31,574 bases of DNA from Gnomoniopsis sp. IMI 355080 (GCA_027946555.1 JAPEVC010000319.1:1-31574), one strand, 5' to 3'. Shown: positions 20,657 through 31,574, counted from the stretch's first letter. Notes: generated from the sequence alone by a model not told the origin. A program made the numbers and translations.

Positions 20657-21289
20657 CTACTCTGGCTTTCCCTCTCTCGACAAGATGACACCATTTGCAT
20701 TCGAAACTTGGAAGCTGTGCTTGGGACTAGCACATCGAACAAATGATTGGCAAAGACGAGGGAACTCGGAGAACCGAGACGCAAACCGAGGACAGTTGTA
20801 ACCATTTTGGACAAACCAGCCACGAGATAGTCTAGTTGGGACAAGACACCCTCCGTACGTAGCCATATATGGACTTTTCAAATTATAAGAGTGGATGACG
20901 GGCTCGCTACCAGAGCAAATCCTCGCCTGCTTGGCTCGGGCCGAGCTCCTCCAGTACATGATCATCCAAATGCTTGCACTTATGACAATCAGCCCATGAA
21001 GTAGTGACTTGACGGTGATTTGACGTGCATACTTGACACCCAAGCGAGAACATCCTCGGAACCAGAGCCATGCGGTTAAAACTCCCGGCTCCACCCTCCT
21101 CCTCCCTTGGAGGCTGCAGCACTGCGCTGCGAGGTTCAGCAAGCGAGCGCATGCATTCATACCCCGGGCTTGGAAGCGAAAGCGGTGCATTTTGACGTGT
21201 GCTGTGTACCAGGTAGGAAGCGGTAGCCAACATCCTAAACCTGATTCTGATGGGCTCCGAACGAAAAATGGGCCATCCACATTCGGCAT
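20657..21289 (-). other. Unassigned 210-codon ORF with one hydrophobic segment
   Basis: This is the longest ATG-started frame in the region (ATG at 21289). The translation is rich in Cys, Arg, Trp and Ser and has one hydrophobic stretch around residues 95-113 (SLLHGLIVISASIWMIMYW). I recognise no family, there is no CT-rich leader before the ATG, and the plus strand is also partly open. A frame this long by chance is uncommon but not improbable in a window of this size. Confidence 0.12.
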
Positions 21290-23397
21290 ACGATCAAGAG
21301 TTTCAGCCCTGACGTCCTGTCAAAGTTTGACGAGCGCGACCCTGAGCTTGTTGTGGCAGCGGTGGCAGCCACCAAATGGGGGCAGCGGCCCGATCGGGCA
21401 GACGATCAGATCGACAGAGGGCAGAGCCGACATGAGATGACATCTCGTCTATGTGGAAGCTTTGATGAGGCTGGGCAGCGAAAGCAAAACGTATTGATTG
21501 TATCATGCCTCATCCTTGACCAGGTACTCTCGTGTCTGTGCTTAGATATCCTAAGGGTAGTCCTCTGCAAACGCGGGACTCAATACCAAAGTGCTGTGAC
21601 ACTTGTCTTCTATGTTTGGCAAGACTCACGGATATCGCTCGACCTAATAATATGGGCCCTCTGCATAGTACTGCTCGCGATCCCATTGAGGCGACGATCC
21701 CTGCGCTGCTCCTGAACAAATCATAGGGGCCAACCCAAAAAAGAAAAAGCGGCGAGAAAACCAATAAGCCTGATCGCGTACCTATAGGTGGGAAAGTCGG
21801 GCCATCTCCCGCAGACCGCGTGCACGGGGGACTGGGCATCCGGAATCCGGTCACGTAGAGATTAACAGGTTCCAGAGTCTGGGTAGGATTTCAAGAGGGG
21901 CCTAACGCGAGTGGCCGAGCTTAATTAATATCGAGAACCAAACTTTGACGCCTTGGTCAGCAGCCCGTACGTGCTTGTTGGTACCTTTTTCATGGCACAG
22001 CGGATGCAAAATGTCCGGGTATCGTGCAGGAGGCACATCTTAGCTCTGCCAAGTCTGAGAGAAATTGGGTCGGCCTGACTTGAGTCTATAGATCGTGGTG
22101 ACATGCGGGAGACGGCCAGTGGCGGCGGTCAAGATGCTCCCGGAAATATGAACCGGCTTGATCCTGGGCACTGCCACGTGTGAAGCACGGGAGAAAGGAA
22201 GTACGTCCGTTCAAGCAGAGGCTTCTAGGTCTGACTGCCGGACTAGGCACACCCTAATTCACAGGCGCTAGGTAGTAAAAAAGGCAGATTCAGTGGTGGG
22301 CTTGAACCGAGGCTGTACGGACGGTACGGACACCAGGCGGCTGCTAGGTCAACAAGGCCTGTATGGCGCATTAGAATACAATACCACACAATAACTCATT
22401 TCCCTGAATGGGCTACTGCAGGACAGGGCGACATGCGACCTGCATGCACCCCAGAGTCTGAGCGCAGAAAGAGAAAACAGAAATGTCCATTTCCATCACC
22501 CGGCCGCCATTTGTGCTCGCCGGCGGTGCCGGATCGACTCGAAGACGTTGATCTTGGGGGATGGGACGGTCTTGGGATGATCTCCCAACAAGAATGCCCC
22601 TGCTTTGCCACATGGGCATGTGATTGATTGGACTTGCGGCCCGCCCCCTGCTCACAAGAGTGGTGTCGAGATGGTCCTACAGCCTTTTTGATACCTGGAT
22701 TTCCGGAACTCTTTGGCATGACCTTTCAATGCTGTCAGGAGAACGGGAGACTCCTGAATATAGTTTTGCTGTAGCTTTGCGGTCGACGGGATGTCTCTGC
22801 TATCAGTTACAAGCCATGGTTTCGTAATGATTAGGTGGCGTTGGCGGCTAGCTACCAGAGATTCTAGGGTACAATGCGGACCGAATGCTGCCGCATGTCA
22901 CATCGTCTAGCCGTGAAGGAAGCCAGTGACAACGACGTCAAGGTGACCCGGGAGGACGGAGGATTCCTTCGGGTATCATCATCATTGCCAGCTACCGGGA
23001 CCAAAGGCCATACGTAGTAGCTAAATTTAGGGGATGTTCGAGGCATGTCATGTTGGGTAGATCTTGGTCGACAGGCGAATAGCTTGATCTGCACTTCATT
23101 TCGGTGGCACAACAGATCAGGGCCACGGTATTCGTACATTCCCTGGTGGAAGAACAATCTTGTTCAAGTTTGACACCTGACAACGGTAGATCATAGAAGC
23201 CACTTTGCCATGCAAAGTCCAACAACCATCAGGTCGGCGTCGCCGAATGCTGTCACACCTGCGCTCACGCATCAGCGTCACACATTGGTTTCACCAGCTG
23301 TGCAGGATATCACGTACATCGTCTATGGACAGCAATTTGGTTTGTTTTGTCTTGTACAGAACTTTCCATACGCAGACAGCGGCTAAAAATCGGGGGC

Positions 23398-23410
23398 GGG
23401 GGGGGGGGGG
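23398..23410. repeat. G13 homopolymer
   Basis: This is the longest G run in the window, immediately preceded by GGGGGC, so 18 of 19 bases are G (23392-23410). Four or more G-tracts in so short a span could form a G-quadruplex on this strand. Confidence 0.85.
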
Positions 23411-24726
23411 AGACGTGCCTCTCGAGGTGATGCTTTACACGTGCCAAGCCTTTCGGAAAGTACGCTTGCTTTGGTAAGGCCTGTCCCAAAGAAAAAATGC
23501 ACGAGCTGCTGCAACAAGATGAAAACAGATCTTGTTCGTCCGATGTAAGAAGCTATCACTCAGGACCCGGTGTAGATCATCCTGATCGTGGGATGAAGAT
23601 TGGCCCAAGCCGCTGAGGTGCCGAGGCACATACATGCTGCCACGCCTTCTTGTCATGCGCTTGTCAGGCAAAAGCAAAGTCCAACAGCCTCGAGACGAAT
23701 TTGAAAGCAGACTATCCATGCCCACCATGGCAGGATGGTGGAAGCATTCCGCGAGAGGACCTGGACAGCCTTGCCAACCATCTCCCGAACGTCTGGGACC
23801 TGGCAAGATCTTAGCTTGTCGCGATTGTTGCTCGCTTTAAGCATAGCTCGGCGGCGAATTCTGCAGGGACGCTAACTAGTCTGCGCTTGGTTCAACACCA
23901 ACAAGCAGGAAGAATGGCGATTGGCGTGGTCTCCAAAGTCATGACGGGTTCGACTCTTGACTGATCTGACAATCGGTCCTTTGGAGTAGTAGAGAAGCAT
24001 GCTGGTGGTGGACCCTGAAGACTGTCTTTGTGCTGACACAGTCTTAATAATTCTTGACAGAGTGTGATCGTCCTTGTCAACTTGAGACGGTCATAACCTT
24101 GTCTGCAGACCTGGTTGACGCTACCGAGACGTACTCTGTAGAATCTGATGCTCGCGCTCAGAAAAGTCTGGTTCACGATCAGCCCGACAGCCAGTGGCTT
24201 TGTGACAGCCCCTATTTTCGACTGCTGCTGCTCAACGCTGCCCAGGCAATATAGAGGGCGGAGACGATGCGCAATGTACATGCTATGTCTGCTTAGTACA
24301 GTACAGTACCTAGGGAGGTGTCATCTAACTCGGTAGGGTGTGTGTCGCCATGAAGACACGACTGTCCAGGCACAGCTGGCACACACGCACTGCCCGTCGG
24401 CAAGTCTAAAAGTCTGCCACGTCTGACTGTTCCAGTCCATGTCTTTGGGAAGATGGATGAAAATGATACGACAGTATTCGAGTATATCGTAGTATTGCAG
24501 CTACTATGTAGGTGGTAAAAGAATTGTTGACTTTCGAAAAAGTGGAGAAGTTGATTTGCTGCTATATTGGAGATGCGATATAAGACTGGGTTGGCACAGA
24601 TCTCCAAGCCTTCTCCATCGGAACCTTGCGAGACAAGTGCGGGGAGCCCTGGTCAAAGGTTTAATGCAACCTCATCTCGTCAATCTCCTATGTACTGCTA
24701 CAACGCATCGCACAATGCACCACTCA

Positions 24727-24744
24727 CTCCCTCCCTCCCTCCCT
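24727..24744. repeat. (CTCC)n tetranucleotide repeat
   Basis: Four and a half copies of CTCC. It is a simple polypyrimidine repeat, common in fungal promoters and leaders. Confidence 0.8.
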
Positions 24745-24991
24745 GGCACCGTCTCCGTCTCCTCCCCTGCCAGCCTGAGCACCTTGCACCCACGTTGACC
24801 TCCTCGCAAGTGCGTCCTTTTTCGAGCATAAGGCGACTTTTTTGGTTGACCGCCGTCATGGCCCGGCCGCTACAGATCGCCAAGCTGCCTACCTAGGTAT
24901 GCAGCGGTCGTCGGGCTAACAAGTTGGCGCCGTTGAAGCGGTCCGTTCTAAGCCCGCAGGACCGTGACCGTTACCGCCCGGAAGTCCCGCT

Positions 24992-25015
24992 GCTGCGCTG
25001 CTGCGCTGCTGCGCT
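24992..25015. repeat. 8-bp tandem repeat GCTGCGCT x3
   Basis: Three perfect head-to-tail copies of an 8-bp unit lie about 2.1 kb before the XlnR ATG, within a region not known to be coding. A unit length that is not a multiple of three argues against a translated repeat. Confidence 0.85.
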
Positions 25016-25795
25016 ACTATGTATGGGGATAGCAGCACGAGGCCGTAGCCGAACCGCCTGCTTGGGACATGGCCTGGGGAACTGTCACCGCCATGGTGTT
25101 CATCACACGCATCAGACGACATCCCTAGCGAGTAATGCGGAGATACTTCCTGTCCAGGCGTATCTCCACTGTGGAGCCCAAGGTTCTCCGCAAGTGCAAC
25201 CAGTCTCCAAACACCGATTCCCCCACTTCGTATGCCCTTGGCACATGATCAAGAGCTCATCGTCTACGCAGTATGGAGACTGCCTGCTCGACTCGCTTCG
25301 CCCCGCGAACTCCACAGCCCTCTGCTAAGGTGCGGAGGACTGGCAAGACTCCGGGTTGGGCGTTTGAGCTTTCCCACCGGTATACAATGCGCAATGCCAA
25401 AGCTGCAGTCGTGCCTTGCACTCTGCACTCTGCTGCACGATGCGGGCTGGTCTCACGAATGAAGGATGGGCCATCTCGTGAGCATCATGCGTCGACTGCA
25501 AATGCCAGAGTCGTAGCCAGACACCTAGCTGGCCACACAGGTGAGGGGCCCTGGCTAGGCTGTCCCAGCATGGCCTACCCTTTGGCGGCATGACAACCTG
25601 CCTGGGTAGACAGTCCCTGCCAGGCCTGCTCAATACGGTCCAGGTCTCCGTGCTATTTTCTTTTCCTTCTTGGTCATTCACAAGACGATCCTGGTTAGCT
25701 TCCAGGTCTCCTTCAGGACCGCGAACCGTCTGTAGATTCCCTCCGCGCCAGTCATAGTTGACTCCTCATCCCACCCACCACACCCCTCACACAGC

Positions 25796-25870
25796 TTTTT
25801 TTTTTTTTTCTACCTCCCCTGCTCTCACATCTCTGTCATTATTGATTCACCAGATACTTACCTTTCCCTT
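25796..25870 (+). promoter_or_regulatory. T14 and CT-rich tract, candidate XlnR core promoter
   Basis: A run of 14 T is followed by CT-rich sequence (CTACCTCCCCTGCTCTCACA and TTTCCCTTTTGGCTTT), the usual look of a fungal transcription start region. If this is the XlnR start, its leader is about 1.2 kb. It would then contain several short upstream ORFs, for example a 3-codon one at 26002-26013, or leader introns. No transcript data are available to choose. Confidence 0.3.
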
Positions 25871-27078
25871 TTGGCTTTAGATGTGATGTCAACTTGCTGC
25901 CACAGCGCCTGAAAGCCCAGGACACTTGTCATCCCGTCGTCCGGCACACTTTATATTACCCCCGCCATACATCTCCTCATATCGACATTGGTCCACGACG
26001 TATGGACCACTGATGCAAACTTGGTTTCGGGCCCTGGACTGCTACGCTCGCGCGAGACTCTCGTTATTCGCAGAGACAGAACGGCATAAGAGTCAACTGG
26101 TGATGCTACTGGGGGGCTATAAGGAGGCTCCATAAGCTGCATGCCACCTGTCGATCTGCGGGTGGCCCACGAGAAATTCAGACCACAAGCTCGGCCTACT
26201 TGCCAAACCGTCACCAAGTTGCTGTGTGCTTCGAGCTACGGGAATAATACGCCTTTCTGACGATACACTCCCTCGATCGTATCTGAAGCCGGGCAACACG
26301 AGGTTCAAGAGAGCATCAAGCTGACGGGACTTGTGGCGAAATTGGCTTTGGCGGAGTGGACTTCCTTCAACCTTGAAAAGTGCCACGGCTCTGGTCACTG
26401 GTATCGATAGCTCGAAGATTGGTTCGACAAATTGCTGGCCGCAATTCTACACCACCTTGTCCTTTTTGAGGTCAGTTTCAGTCTCGCTTCCTTATAGCGA
26501 CCCGCACTTCCTATCCGTAATTTCTCCTGCATTTCTGCGAATCCTTGCGGCCCAGGGTAGTATTCTATGCCCTCCCAGACTCGCACGATCCATACTTCAC
26601 AAACCGGCAAGCCACATCCAGAGTTAAATGCAATAACTCATCTTTGAAGACTCGAACTCTACAAGCGGTCATGGTTCGGCGACGGGCCGATTTAAGACCC
26701 CATCCAACGCCAGGCACATCTTGTTCGAGACGACAGTGCTTCCTCGGCACACAGCAAGCTTCGACTTGTGATGCCTTTTACTGATCCACTGCGTTTCTTA
26801 GGTCTTTGGCCAAACTTCCCTGTCTTCACGCATAAGGGATTCGGGTCTACCACATAAGAGCTGCTTCTCCGGAAGTTCCGAGAGCGCTTACTACAAGGCT
26901 CTGCACACCGTCCTGCAACAACAAGGTTGCTTTCAACCGTCTACGAAGACAGTTCCGTACCGGACACAGTCTGCGCAACCTCGATGATTCGAAGCTTGGT
27001 CATAGACAGTGACAGATCAAGCATCGCATTCACACCAAAAGACGACCTATAGACCGCCGTGGTCTTGCTGGTGTCAAC

Positions 27079-30000
27079 ATGCTCTCCAATCCGCTACATC
27101 GCTTTTCACCTTACCAGTCATTGCCCTCCTCGACGTTACTCTCCAACGGCCATGTTCCCCAGAACAACCTGCAGCATGGTGGACTAGATGGTCTGCACCA
27201 AAGCCCACAGCCCCACTATGCTCTTCAGCACTTCCAACAGCATGTTGGTGGTTATAGCCCACATGTCCCTCGCACCGGTCCCCAAGCCAAGCAACGACAA
27301 CATCCATATGGACCTGGTGGAAGGTCCGCGAGTACCAGTGGTCCTGTGAGACGCAGAATATCTCGAGCTTGCGATCAGTGTAACCAACTGCGCACAAAGT
27401 GTGATGGACAACATCCTTGTGCTCATTGTATCGGTAAGTTGAGCAACAGAGGGCTTTTGGAACACTTGCGATAGGAGGCTAATTGGTGCAGAATTCGGAC
27501 TTGGCTGTGAATATCAGAGAGAGAGGAAGAAGAGGGGCAAAGCATCGCGGAAAGACCTTGCACAGCAAGCTGCTGCGGCATCACAGGTGGACCGCAAGTC
27601 TCCAGTTTCGGGAGCGGAAACAGCTAAATCGAGCGAACAGCCAGACCCAAAAGCGGACTCTTCAATTACCGTAATCGACAAGACTGCAAGTGAGGGTGGT
27701 GGCGAGGATAGTATGCAACAAGATGAACGATCAGCAAGCTTAGACAGCGCCGAGGAGCTCGGAGCGCACTCAGCTCAGCTGCATGATCATACTGCAATGA
27801 TGGAACGAGAAAGTCTTGATGGACAGGGAGCTTTCGATCCCAATAATTATGGCGGCGTCCACACCTCGTACGGTCGCCATGCCATGGATGCCCATATGAT
27901 GCATGCAGCAGCGCATCCTGGGTATGGCGCGAATCAAGGTGGCATCTCGACATATCCAGACCTTTCCTACGGGATACAGCCACAGTCGGCAGCAGGTTTT
28001 GCACCGAACTCGAATGAATTTCGGATGACGACTAGTCCCTTGAGCGCTTACCCAATGGCAGGTGATGAATCGTCACCTGGCTGGACGAACATCCCATCGC
28101 CATCTCGGCAGTATCAAAGACACATCTCTGCGCCCAATTTTCATAATTCACAATTACGGTACCCTGTCCTGGAACCCATAGTTTCACATCTGGGAAATAT
28201 CATACCGCTTCCCTTGGCATGCGACTTGATCGACGTCTACTTCTCCAGCTCTTCGTCGGCTCAGATGCACCCTATGTCGCCATACGTCCTGGGCTGTGTG
28301 TTCAGGAAGCGTTCATTCATGCATCCATCGAAGCCTAGGAGGTGCCAGCCAGCGCTGCTTGCCAGCATGCTTTGGGTCGCGGCACAAACGAGCGATGCAC
28401 CTTTGCTCTCCAGTGTCCCTTCTGCACGTGGCAAAATATGCCAAAAACTGCTGGAGTTGACAGTGAGTCTGCTAAAGCCACTGATACACACCCCGGCGGA
28501 CGACGCCTCAACTGTTTCAAGCCCGCCAGCAATCGACGGCGCTGCCCTCGGTGGGCTGGGGGTGGCACATCCCGGCACAATCAGTATGGAGGCATTGACC
28601 AGTGAGACTGGCCCATTTGGTGCAGCAGGTACGGTGGACGACGTGGCGACATACATACACCTGGCGACGGTGGTGTCTGCCAGTGAATACAAGGGAGCCA
28701 GTCTGCGGTGGTGGAATGCAGCATGGTCTTTGGCTCGCGAGCTGAGGCTCGGCAGAGAGCTCCCGCAATCTTTGAGCGCACCTGACCCGGAGGGCGAGAA
28801 TGCTGATGGTCAAACCGACATACCGGGGCTGATTACAGAAGAGGAGCGTGAAGAAAGACGACGCATCTGGTGGCTCGTCTACAGCGTTGATCGTCACTTG
28901 GCGCTGTGCTACAATCGCCCACTGTTTCTTCTCGACATCGAGTGCGACGGCTTATTGCAACCTCTCGACGATACCGCCTACCAGAATGGAGAGTTCAACC
29001 CCCAGTCTGAGATGACGGATCCTAACGTGATGGCTTCAGACCCCTCAGGCGCTCAGGATCGGGTTCGGGCGAGGGGGCCGACGTTCGAATGCAGCGGCCA
29101 CAGCATCTTTGGTTACTTCCTTCCCTTGATGGCTATTCTGGGTGAAATCGTGGACCTCAACCACGCTCGTAATCATCCCAGGTTAGGGGCCGTTTTCAGG
29201 CCGGCTCACGAATTCGATGAACAGGCCATGGAGATCACGCGTCATTTGGAGCTCTACGAGCGGAGCTTGAAGCGTTTCGCCGCACAGCACCTGAGCCCAA
29301 GTCACCACAACAACTCGGAGGAAAAAGACAACACTGATGGCCTTGGCGCCAACGACGTCGGCACGCCGTCGGCTCAGTCTGTGCACAGCGTGTTGACCAG
29401 CGTCTCTCGATTGAGTGAGTCTGAAATCCAGACTCGCATTGTGATGGCTTATGGCACCCATGTTATGCACGTGCTGCACATTCTCCTCGCGGGAAAATGG
29501 GATCCGATAACTCTGCTGGATGATGCCGATCTGTGGATAAGCTCCCAAGGGTTCATAACAGCCACTGGCCATGCTGTTTCTGCCGCAGAGGCTATCGGTC
29601 ACATCCTTGAATATGACCCGGGCCTGGAATTCATGCCATACTTTTTTGGAATCTACCTTCTCCAAGGGTCCTTCTTGTTGCTGTTGATCGCAGACAAACT
29701 CCAAAGTGAGGCATCACCGAGCGTTGTGAAAGCTTGTGAGACCATCATTAGAGCCCATGAGGCTTGTGTGGTGACACTTAATACGGAATACCAGGCAAGC
29801 ACACACACAGTCCGCTGACGATCTCTCTACGAATTTCTTGCTAACGTTATCACAAGCGAAACTTCAGCAAAGTCATGCGCAGCGCTCTCGCGCAAGTACG
29901 CGGTCGAGTGCCGGAGGATCTCGGCGAGCAGCACCAGCGCCGCCGGGAGCTACTTGGCTTGTACCGCTGGACCGGTGACGGGACCGGACTGGCTCTTTGA
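27079..30000 (+). CDS. xlnR: Zn2Cys6 xylanolytic/cellulolytic activator XlnR (XYR1)
   Basis: Exons are 27079-27433, 27492-29794 and 29857-30000, giving 933 aa. This nuclear activator switches on xylanase, cellulase and pentose-catabolism genes in response to D-xylose or related inducers. The zinc cluster is complete: Cys98, 101, 108, 114, 117 and 124 in RRRISRACDQCNQLRTKCDG to GLGCEY, followed by basic RERKKRGKASRKDL. Intron 1 (58 bp, GTAAGT...GTGCAG) cuts it between Cys5 and Cys6. The fungal-specific regulatory domain runs from about residue 360 (CDLIDVYFSSSSSAQMHP) past EEREERRRIWWLVYSVDRHL. The C-terminal part has EFMPYFFGIYLLQGSFLLLL. Intron 2 (29795-29856, 62 bp) is a GC-AG intron; splicing joins TEYQ-RNFSKVMRSAL and the family ending LYRWTGDGTGLAL. 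The start MLSNPLHRF agrees with Sordariomycete XYR1 as I recall it. The length is normal and no key residue is missing. Confidence 0.96.
29795..29856 (+). other. Non-canonical GC-AG intron near the XlnR C-terminus
   Basis: Exon CAG is followed by GCAAGC instead of GTAAGN. A perfect branch point (TTGCTAAC) and the acceptor ACAAG follow, 62 bp in all and phase 0. Without removal, translation adds 7 residues (ASTHTVR) and stops at 29816-29818. With removal, the next codons give the conserved XlnR ending. GC donors are a known minority class of introns and are often weakly spliced. Confidence 0.9.
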
Positions 30001-31053
30001 CGTATATGTGTCACCTTCATTTATCCCAGTCAGCACCCTGCTTGAAGTAATTTGGCATTTTCAATTTTGCATGTGGAACAACGGAAGACAGCGAGGCATT
30101 TTCATTGCTGGGCAGTGATGGTAAATGGAATACTGACCCACAACCTGCTCCGGATCAGGGCATTTGAAAACAGCGGCGTCGTGTCCTCTGGTCTGAACCA
30201 TGGGGCGAATCAGACTCTTGCTCATTTATCCCATATCCCTTTGGACTGGCCTGACAAACTGGGAACACTGAGCTGTTAGGAGTTGTCGAAATTGCCGGAA
30301 TAATACCCTTTGGCGTATTGGGTGTTCTTGATCTGCCGAGCTGCATTTAATTGTACCCAAAAAATACTACTTCTCATAATATGAACAATAAGTCCATGGG
30401 AAAGTCATCTTCATAGTTGTGTATATTTTCCAAGCTGATGGTATATGACAAAGTTCACAGAGCTCTTTAGTTGTGCTGAGAAGGAAGTGACTTCAGAATG
30501 TACCCAGTCGAAGTACAGGTATACAGTGCAGATCGTGTCACTTTGTCTGAGCCGAAAGAAATAACCCCCCCCCCCCAAAGGTCTGAGGCTTAACAAATAT
30601 GTGGCTTACCACAGCCACTATCTGCAAGCAAAAAGCATGTGGTCATCTTCTCGTCTCCCCGTGCTTATATTTACGCTAAATTAATTTGGTCAGTGTGAAG
30701 AACGCTGTTCCAAGAGTCGCCCAGGAGCCAACGGATCTGGGCATGCGGGAACCATGACGGTTTTTCGACTTGATATGCCTAGTTAAGCCCGATCGCAAGA
30801 GCCAAGCATCTCGACCTTGGCAACTTACCCACTTCCTCGTCTCCAAAAGGAACTGTATTTCCGTTCGAGAAAACGATTTTCTTATCACGTATTTACTTTT
30901 ATCTCGGGTCCTCTCTACTGACGCGATTCGAGAAATTTTGCCTCACCCACTCAGTCACACCAATGCAGTACGTGATCGAGTTCTTCTGTCTTCTCTTCAA
31001 AGGTCTGTGTTGATCAAACAGACTCAGCGATTCGAAAATCTGTTTGTGTCGCG
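30001..31053. other. Intergenic region between XlnR and the permease
   Basis: About 1 kb without a gene. It should contain the XlnR 3' UTR (left) and the permease promoter and leader (right). A C12 run lies at 30565-30576. Open frames are short and resemble nothing. Confidence 0.6.
30565..30576. repeat. C12 homopolymer
   Basis: Twelve consecutive C about 480 bp before the permease ATG. It is the fifth G or C run of ten or more in the window, all of them intergenic. Confidence 0.85.
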
Positions 31054-31574
31054 ATGTCTTCCTCGGGCATAGATGTCGACTCGTCTCTGGGCAGCCGAAT
31101 GTCCCCAAAGAAGATTGACTTGGACCCCGAGAAAGTGGAAATACAGGCGTCTCTGCAGCCCAGCGCACAAAGTACTACCAATTCTGGTGACCATACAGAG
31201 AGGAGGCTCAAGTCGAGACATGTCCAGCTTATAGGCATTGGCGGGACTATCGGTACGGCGCTCTATGTCCAGTGAGTGCACGCCCTACTTACCCGTCCGT
31301 GCCCGCAGAGTGCCTGGGAATTGTGGTACTCAAACTTGCAATTGAGGCGTGGAGGCTCTTATCTTGAGACTAATCACTGAATTCGCATATAGGATTGGAA
31401 GGGGTCTCTTAAATGGCGGGCCTGCGTCGCTATTCTTGGCCTTCTCGCTATGGTAAGCATGCTGATAACACTGGAGCGCATAATCAAGACTGATATCGAA
31501 CCAGGTGCACATTTATCTTGTGCGTGACAATGTGTATGGCTGAAATGGTTTGCCGCCCCCTTCCCCCTCTCGAC
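31054..31574 (+). CDS. Amino-acid permease (AAT/YAT family), N-terminal part only
   Basis: Visible exons are 31054-31271, 31393-31452 and 31505 onward; the gene continues past the window. Introns are 121 bp (GTGAGT...TATAG) and 52 bp (GTAAGC...CCAG). The spliced protein has a hydrophilic cytosolic N-terminus of about 50 residues, then RRLKSRHVQLIGIGGTIGTA, the hallmark start of helix 1 in the amino acid/polyamine/organocation superfamily, then LYVQ-IGRGLLNGGPASLFLA and W-CTFILCVTMCMAEMV. These are proton-coupled plasma-membrane permeases for amino acids; the substrate is not readable from this part. After AEM the frame departs from the family (expected VTWLP-like), so a third intron may begin at 31548 (GTTTGC, a weak donor). 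The start is the ATG at 31054; a later ATG at 31099 is possible. Confidence 0.92.

Larger units (their letters stand above)
19545..27078. other. Long gene-poor region, including the XlnR upstream region
   Basis: About 7.5 kb between the divergent MFS gene and XlnR with no gene I can support. It contains simple repeats (G13 at 23398, CTCC repeat at 24727, an 8-bp tandem at 24992, T14 at 25796) and several unassigned open frames, the longest being 210 codons at 20657-21289 (-). No transposon proteins, tRNA or rRNA were seen. The promoter and leader of XlnR occupy the right end. GGCTAA motifs, the XlnR-type target, occur at about the rate expected by chance. Confidence 0.5.

Noticed and set aside
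22290..22330. tRNA-like B box on the minus strand (CGGTTCAAGCCC)
   Set aside because: The bases either side do not pair as a T-stem, there is no matching A box at the right distance, and no acceptor stem forms.
20146..24919. GGCTAA motifs (20146, 23381, 24914) as XlnR self-regulation sites
   Set aside because: Three copies in 7.5 kb is no more than expected by chance for a hexamer on two strands.
28261..28692. 143-codon open frame on the minus strand
   Set aside because: It is the antisense shadow of the XlnR regulatory domain.

Overview
The window is nuclear DNA of a filamentous ascomycete (Pezizomycotina), most likely a Sordariomycete. The evidence is short introns (about 45-150 bp) with fungal branch points such as CTAAC or TGAC, CT-rich leaders, and a xylanase regulator whose N-terminus begins MLSNPLHRF, as recalled for the XYR1/XlnR proteins of Trichoderma and Fusarium rather than Aspergillus. 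The species cannot be named from the sequence.

Six genes are well supported. (1) At 1640-3329 (+) is a Ran1/Vhs1/Sks1-type Ser/Thr kinase with one intron. (2) At 12719-13797 (-) is a conserved protein that looks PCI-like (CSN8/PSMD8/eIF3k or SAC3/GANP type) with one intron. (3) At 14260-17466 (+), divergent from gene 2, is UTP21/WDR36, a U3 snoRNP (SSU processome) WD40 protein with a small in-frame 3' intron. (4) At 17605-19544 (-), convergent with gene 3, is a 14-TM DHA2-type MFS transporter close to the Atr1 group, with three introns. (5) At 27079-30000 (+) is XlnR/XYR1, the Zn2Cys6 activator of xylanase and cellulase genes, with a normal intron inside the zinc cluster and a non-canonical GC-AG intron near the C-terminus. 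(6) From 31054 to beyond the window end (+) is an amino-acid permease of the fungal AAT (YAT) type, cut by the window edge.

Two long stretches, 3330-12068 and 19545-27078, have no confident gene. They hold long homopolymer G/C runs, short tandem repeats, palindromes, an excess of CACGTG motifs in the first one, and a few weak small-ORF candidates. No transposon, tRNA, rRNA or CRISPR is recognisable. The second stretch includes the very long upstream region of XlnR, with a T14/CT-rich promoter-like tract 1.2-1.3 kb before its ATG.

The genes do not form a biosynthetic cluster. They are a housekeeping pair (PCI-like protein and UTP21 sharing a 462-bp promoter) followed by nutrient-related genes (exporter, XlnR, permease) spaced far apart. 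The most interesting point is the GC-AG intron in XlnR. If it is retained, the last 47 residues of the regulatory C-terminus are replaced by 7 others. Every splice model here is read by eye from splice consensus plus remembered family conservation and has not been checked by alignment or RNA data.
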